From contig CAWCXF010000008.1 of the NCBI GenBank assembly GCA_963799455.1, positions 124,001 through 188,000 on the forward strand: a stretch of 64,000 nucleotides of DNA. Direction: 5' to 3'. This document shows, one piece after another, positions 59,400 to 64,000 of this stretch; positions within the stretch are counted from its first letter, which is position 1, and every line of letters begins with the position of its first letter. Below the pieces are notes generated by a model. The model had not been told where the DNA came from. It did no database searches and saw only the letters and a program-made list of their open reading frames with translations. Source of the stretch: CAWCXF01 sp963799455. GTDB lineage: Bacteria; Pseudomonadota; Alphaproteobacteria; Rhodobacterales; Rhodobacteraceae. A program made the position numbers and the translations under genes.

Positions 59400-59584
59400 G
59401 GCAACCTCCTGGGGCGTTCGGTTGCCTCTTTGTTCCAGGTCTTTGGTGATTCGTAAAGAACGAATTGAGAACGCCGGCGCCGGAGCACGGTTCCTGATCC
59501 GACGGGATCGCTTCGGGCGCCCCAAGCCCCTTCATGGTCACCATTCCCGGGCGTTCGACCATCCCGTCCAGGCGGGAAGACGCC

Positions 59585-61702
59585 CTAGCCGACCGACAGG
59601 AGCCGGATCGCCTTGTCCTGCTCCATCAGCCACAGCAGCGTGCGCGCCGCCCGCCCCCGCTCGCCGCTCAGATCCGGGTCGTCGTGCAGCAGCTTCCTCG
59701 CGTCCGACTGCGCGACGGCCATCAGCGCGCCCTGGCGCTCCAGGTCGGCGATGCGGAAGCGCGGCAGGCCCGACTGAGCGGTGCCGATGAGGTCGCCCGC
59801 CCCGCGCATCGCCAGATCCTCCTCCGCGAGCCGGAAGCCGTCCTCGGTGTCGCGCAGCGCCTTGAGCCGCCGCTCGGCGGTGGCTGAGAGCGGCGCGCGG
59901 AACATGAGCAGGCAGGTCGAGGCGTCCGTCCCCCGCCCCACGCGCCCGCGGAGCTGGTGGAGCTGGGCGAGTCCGAAGGACTCGGCGCGCTCGATCACCA
60001 TGATGGTGGCCTCCGGCACGTCCACCCCGACCTCGATCACCGTGGTGGCGACGAGCACCTGGGTCCGGCCCGCCTTGAACGCGGCCATGCCCGCGTCCTT
60101 CTCGGCGGGCGGCATCTGGCCGTGGACGAGGCCCACGACGCCCTCGCCCAAGGCCGCGCGCAGCCAGCGCGCGCGCTCCTCGGCCGCCGTCATGTCCACC
60201 CTCTCGGACTCCTCGACGAGCGGGCAGACCCAGTAGGCGCGCCGCCCCTCGGCCACGGCGCGCCTGAGCCGCGCGATCACCTCGTCCATGCGCGCGTCGG
60301 CCACGAGCGCGGTGCGGATCGGCTGGCGCCCGGGGGGCTTCTCGTCCAGCACCGACACGTCCATGTCGCCATACTGCGTCAGCGCCAGCGAGCGCGGGAT
60401 CGGCGTCGCGGTCATCACCAGCACGTCCACCGCGCGGCCCTTCGAGCCCAGCTCCAGCCGCTCGCGCACGCCGAAGCGGTGCTGCTCGTCCACCACCGCG
60501 AGCCGCAGGTCGGCGAACTCGACCCCGCGTTGGAACACCGCGTGGGTGCCGACGAGCACCTGGATCCGGCCCTCCCCCAGCGCCGCGAGCTTGGCCGCGC
60601 GCTCCGAGCCCTTGTCGCGGCCCGTGAGGATCTCCAGCACGACCTGCGCGCGCTCCGCGAGCGGCCTCAGCCCGTCGAGGTGCTGACGGGCCAGGATCTC
60701 GGTCGGCGCCATCATCACGCCCTGCCCGCCCGCCTCCACCGCCGTCAGCAGCGCCATGAACGCCACCAGCGTCTTGCCCGAGCCCACGTCGCCCTGGAGC
60801 AGCCGGTGCATCCGCTGGGGCTGCGCCATGTCGCCCGCGATCTCGGCCATCGCGCGGGACTGGGCTCCGGTGGGCCGGAACGGCAGCGCGCCCAGCACGC
60901 GGGCCTGGAGCCGTCCGGTCCCGGCGCTCGGCCGGCCCTTGCCGCGCCGCGCCGTGCGCCGGGCGAGCGCCAGGGTGAGCTGATGCGCCAGCAGCTCGTC
61001 ATAGGCGAGCCTGCGGCGCGCGGGCGCCTCGGGCGACAGGTCCGGCGCTCCTTTGGGCGCATGGGCCGCGGCCACGGCGTCGCGCCAGGAGGGCCAGCGC
61101 TCGCGCGCCACGAGCCCTCGGTCGATCCACTCGGGCAGGTCGGGCGCGCGCTCCAGCGAAGCGGCGACGGCGCGGACGACGGCCCGCTGGGTCAGGCCGG
61201 CGGTGAGCGGATAGACCGGCTCGAAGCGCGGCAGGGCCTGCGCCTCCTCGGGCGGCAGGACGTGGTCGGGGTGGACCATCTGCGCCAGGCCGTCGAAGAT
61301 CTCCAGCCGCCCCGAGACGAGCCGGCGCGAGCCCAGGGGCAACGTGCGCTCCAGCCAGTCGCCGCGAGCGTGGAAGAACACCAGCGCGAAGCTCGCGGCC
61401 GCGTCCTCGACCGTCACGCGCGAGGGCGCGCCCTTCTTCAGCGCCGGCTGGTGGCGCGTCACCGTGACCTCGACGGTGGCGACGGCCGGGGGCACCACCT
61501 CGCGGATCGAGGCCACGGGCCGGCGGTCCACGCCCCCCGTGGGCAGCGTCAGGATCAAGTCGCGCGGCGTCGCGGCGTGGAGCCCGGCGAACCGCTCGGC
61601 CATCTTCGCGCCGATGCCCGGCAGCGCGTCGATGCCGGCGAAGAGCGGCCAGAGCGCCTCGGGCCGCCCGCCGCCGCCCGAGCCCTTGACGGCCGCGCTC
61701 AC
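59585..61702 (-). CDS. recG: ATP-dependent DNA helicase RecG
   Basis: A 705-residue superfamily 2 helicase that remodels stalled forks and branched DNA. An N-terminal wedge/OB domain is followed by Walker A LLQGDVGSGKTLVAFM, the DEQH box VVDEQHRFG, motif III VMTATPIPRSL, and C-terminal RGRVGRGTDASTCLLM. The GTG start at 61702 overlaps the ligA stop by four bases, so the two repair genes are coupled. The open frame continues upstream inside ligA in another phase, which is not coding. Confidence 0.96.
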   Translation of the reverse strand: MSAAVKGSGGGGRPEALWPLFAGIDALPGIGAKMAERFAGLHAATPRDLILTLPTGGVDRRPVASIREVVPPAVATVEVTVTRHQPALKKGAPSRVTVEDAAASFALVFFHARGDWLERTLPLGSRRLVSGRLEIFDGLAQMVHPDHVLPPEEAQALPRFEPVYPLTAGLTQRAVVRAVAASLERAPDLPEWIDRGLVARERWPSWRDAVAAAHAPKGAPDLSPEAPARRRLAYDELLAHQLTLALARRTARRGKGRPSAGTGRLQARVLGALPFRPTGAQSRAMAEIAGDMAQPQRMHRLLQGDVGSGKTLVAFMALLTAVEAGGQGVMMAPTEILARQHLDGLRPLAERAQVVLEILTGRDKGSERAAKLAALGEGRIQVLVGTHAVFQRGVEFADLRLAVVDEQHRFGVRERLELGSKGRAVDVLVMTATPIPRSLALTQYGDMDVSVLDEKPPGRQPIRTALVADARMDEVIARLRRAVAEGRRAYWVCPLVEESERVDMTAAEERARWLRAALGEGVVGLVHGQMPPAEKDAGMAAFKAGRTQVLVATTVIEVGVDVPEATIMVIERAESFGLAQLHQLRGRVGRGTDASTCLLMFRAPLSATAERRLKALRDTEDGFRLAEEDLAMRGAGDLIGTAQSGLPRFRIADLERQGALMAVAQSDARKLLHDDPDLSGERGRAARTLLWLMEQDKAIRLLSVG

Positions 61703-63948
61703 GCCCCCTCGATCAGCGCGAGCCAGCCGTCCTCGTCCACCGTCTCGACGCCCAGCGCCTCTGCGCGCTTGCCCTTCGTCCCCGAGCCCGGCCCCAGCAC
61801 CACCAGGTCGGTGCGCGCCGAGACCGAGCCCGAGACCTTGGCCCCCATCGCCTCGGCCCGCGCCTTGGCCTCGGCGCGGGTCATGCGCTCCAGCGTGCCG
61901 GTGAAGACCACCGTCTTGCCCGCGAGCGCGCCCGCGCGGCGCGGCCCCTCGACGGGCCGCACGTCGAGATGCGCGACCAGCCGGTCGATCGAGGCGCGCT
62001 CCCGGGGGGCCGCGAAGGCGTCCACCGCCGCCAGCGCCATCGTCTCGCCGACGCCGTCGATGCCCGTCAGCTCCTCCCAGGGCGCCATGATCTCGGCCGC
62101 GGGCTTCTCGGGCGCGGGCTCCTCGAACGGCCGTCCTGCCGCCTTGGCCTCGCGCCTCGCCCGCGCATGCTCGGCCTTGGCGCGGGCGTGCGCGGCGCCC
62201 TCGCGCGCGGCGTCGAGCCCCGCCGCCAGCGCCTCCCAAGCTCCATAGTGGCGCGCGAGCAGCTTCGCGCCGGCCTCGCCGACATGGCGGATGCCGAGGC
62301 CGAAGAGCAGGCGGTCGAGCGCGATCGCCCGGCGCGCCTCGATCGCCCGGAAGAGGTTGGCGGCCGAGGTCTCGCCCCAGCCCTCGCGGTCCTTGAGCTG
62401 GCGCGGCCCCTGCCCGAACCGCTCCTCCAGCGTGAAGATGTCCGCGGGCTCGCGGATCCAGCCGTCGGCGAAGAGCGCGAGGGCCTGCTTCTCGCCCAGG
62501 CCCTCGATGTCGAAGGCGCCGCGCGAGACGAGGTGGATCAGCTTCTCGGCCGCCTGCGCCGGGCAGATCAGCCCGCCGGTGCAGCGCCGCACCGCGTCGC
62601 CCGGCTCGCGCGGCGCGGGCGAGCCGCATTCGGGGCAGGTGTCGGGATAGGCGAAGGGCACCGCGCCCTGGGGCCGGGCGGACAGATCCACGTCGTCGAT
62701 CTTTGGGATCACGTCGCCCGCGCGGTAGAGCCTCACGCGGTCGCCCACGCGGATGTCGGCGCCCCCGCGGATCGGGCTGCCGGAGGCGTCGCGCCCGGCG
62801 ATGTAGTCCTCGTTGTGAAGCGTGGCGTTGGAGACCACGACGCCGCCCACCGTCACCGGGTCGAGCCGCGCCGTGGGGCTCAGCGCCCCGGTGCGGCCGA
62901 CGCGGATGTCGATGGCCCTGAGCCGCGTCCAGGCGGTCTGGGCGGAGAATTTGTGCGCCACCGCCCAGCGCGGCGTCGAGGAGCGGACGCCGAGCCGCAC
63001 CTGGGTGGCGAGGTCGTCCACCTTGTAGACCACGCCGTCGATGTCGTAGCCGAGCTCGGCGCGCCGCGCCTCGACCGTGGCGTGGTGCGCGAGCAGGGCG
63101 TCGAGCGATTCGCGGCGCGTCGTGAGGGGGTTGATCGGCAGGCCGAGGGCCCCGAGCCGCCCGAGGGCCCCGAGCTGCGTGTCGGCGAGCGGCTCGGACA
63201 GCGCGCCCCAGCCATGGGCGAAGAAGCGCAGCGGGCGCGAGGCCGTGACCGAGGCGTCGAGCTGGCGCAGCGAGCCCGCGGCGGCGTTGCGCGGGTTGGC
63301 GAAGGGCCGCAGCCCCGCCGCCTCCTGGCGCGCGTTGAGCGCGGCGAACTCGGCGTGGAGCATGTAGACCTCGCCGCGGACCTCGAGCACCGAGGGCGCG
63401 CCGTCGAGCCGCTGCGGGATCTCGGCGATGGTGCGGACGTTGGCGGTCACGTCCTCGCCCACCGTGCCGTCCCCCCGCGTCGCCCCCTGGACGAGCCGCC
63501 CGCCCTCGTAGCGGACGGACAGCGACAGGCCGTCGATCTTGGGCTCGGCAACGTAAGGGAGGGGGGCGTCCGGCGCCAGCCCCAGGAAGCGGCGGATCCG
63601 GGCGTCGAACTCGGCCGCGTCGTCCGCCGTCAGCACGTTGGCGAGCGACAGCATGCGGACCGCGTGACGGACCTTGCCGAAGCCCTCGGCCGGCGCCGCG
63701 CCCACCCGCTCGGAGGGGCTGTCGGGGCGCCTGAGGCCGGGGAAGCGCGCCTCGATGGCGGCGTTGCGCCGGCGCAGCGCGTCGTAGTCCGCATCGGTGA
63801 GGAGCGGGGCGTCCTCGGCGTGGTAGGCGCGGTCGGCCGCCTCGATCCGCGCGGCCAGCCGGGCGAGCTCGGCCCTCGCCGCGCCCTGGGTCAGATCCTC
63901 GACGGGCAGGGCGTCCGGACGGCTCTCGATGGCCGGGCGCTCGGGCAT
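61699..63948 (-). CDS. ligA: NAD-dependent DNA ligase LigA
   Basis: A 749-residue ligase that seals nicks in replication and repair. The adenylated lysine is Lys137 (EPKIDGLSLSVRYEGG). The NAD-binding N-terminal domain, OB fold, zinc-finger cysteines (CPECGSPA and CTGGLICP), helix-hairpin-helix region and C-terminal BRCT domain are all present. A charged insertion (ARAKAEHARARREAK, about residue 600) is usual in Rhodobacterales. ATG 63948 has GGAGG upstream. Ends in a GTGA overlap with recG. Confidence 0.97.
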   Translation of the reverse strand: MPERPAIESRPDALPVEDLTQGAARAELARLAARIEAADRAYHAEDAPLLTDADYDALRRRNAAIEARFPGLRRPDSPSERVGAAPAEGFGKVRHAVRMLSLANVLTADDAAEFDARIRRFLGLAPDAPLPYVAEPKIDGLSLSVRYEGGRLVQGATRGDGTVGEDVTANVRTIAEIPQRLDGAPSVLEVRGEVYMLHAEFAALNARQEAAGLRPFANPRNAAAGSLRQLDASVTASRPLRFFAHGWGALSEPLADTQLGALGRLGALGLPINPLTTRRESLDALLAHHATVEARRAELGYDIDGVVYKVDDLATQVRLGVRSSTPRWAVAHKFSAQTAWTRLRAIDIRVGRTGALSPTARLDPVTVGGVVVSNATLHNEDYIAGRDASGSPIRGGADIRVGDRVRLYRAGDVIPKIDDVDLSARPQGAVPFAYPDTCPECGSPAPREPGDAVRRCTGGLICPAQAAEKLIHLVSRGAFDIEGLGEKQALALFADGWIREPADIFTLEERFGQGPRQLKDREGWGETSAANLFRAIEARRAIALDRLLFGLGIRHVGEAGAKLLARHYGAWEALAAGLDAAREGAAHARAKAEHARARREAKAAGRPFEEPAPEKPAAEIMAPWEELTGIDGVGETMALAAVDAFAAPRERASIDRLVAHLDVRPVEGPRRAGALAGKTVVFTGTLERMTRAEAKARAEAMGAKVSGSVSARTDLVVLGPGSGTKGKRAEALGVETVDEDGWLALIEGA

Positions 63949-64000
63949 GGAGGGCCTCCGGGGTCTGCGTCCCCCGGCTAGCTAAGGACGGCGCGGCGGA

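Overview
The window is chromosomal DNA from a very GC-rich alphaproteobacterium, most likely a member of the Rhodobacterales (Paracoccaceae/Roseobacteraceae type). This rests on the gene set rather than on a database match: a usg gene, a PAS_5 protein, a fused FAD-oxidoreductase/GcvT protein, GluQ-RS, folate-type TrmFO, a class II DAHP synthase, three DctPQM-type TRAP transporters and a soluble short PhoR are a combination usual in that order. Genes are dense, many starts are GTG or TTG, and ATGA/GTGA stop-start overlaps are common. There is no rRNA, CRISPR array, phage or insertion sequence. One tRNA gene, tRNA-Leu(CAA), is present.

Region 1 (1-15372) is a catabolic island. An ACAD10/LvaA-type phosphotransferase, an SDR, a TRAP transporter (dctPQM), a fused enoyl-CoA hydratase/3-hydroxyacyl-CoA dehydrogenase, two different acyl-CoA dehydrogenases, a hotdog thioesterase and an acyl-CoA ligase lie on the plus strand. 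A second TRAP system on the minus strand closes it. Together they can import a carboxylate, activate it with CoA, phosphorylate a hydroxyl group, and oxidise the chain. The enzyme set resembles levulinate/4-hydroxy-acid catabolism.

Region 2 (15648-20760) holds an unusual trio: a cytosolic-looking S8 protease with a large insertion, a PAP2/vanadium-haloperoxidase-fold enzyme, and a SARP-like winged-helix/TPR regulator.

Region 3 (20815-28118) is the phosphate regulon, phoR-pstSCAB-phoU-phoB, all on the minus strand. A good Pho box overlaps the phoR stop codon. pstS, pstC and pstA carry about eleven single-base frameshifts between them, while pstB, phoU, phoB and phoR are intact; this looks more like sequence error than old decay.

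Region 4 (28273-36593) contains a small unknown protein, a translationally coupled gmk / gamma-carbonic-anhydrase / Cys-Met PLP enzyme set, a family 2 glycosyltransferase, a PAS_5 protein, DAHP synthase and a GlxA-type AraC regulator.

Region 5 (36773-42324) is a branched-chain-amino-acid-type ABC transporter (livJ-G-F-x-H-M) with a small four-cysteine exported protein inserted between livF and livH. It is followed by a DUF2254 membrane protein, a dimethylglycine/sarcosine dehydrogenase-like enzyme, a MobA-like nucleotidyltransferase, tRNA-Leu, and a third TRAP system (47119-50172).

Region 6 (50268-63948) is mostly housekeeping: a YpfJ-type zinc peptidase, a DedA-like membrane protein, usg, gyrA, trmFO, a methyltransferase, gluQ, hisI, a NifU/IscU-like scaffold, a 39-residue membrane peptide, recG and ligA. 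trmFO carries an in-frame 13-codon insertion built from a palindromic motif that also occurs in intergenic DNA elsewhere in the window.
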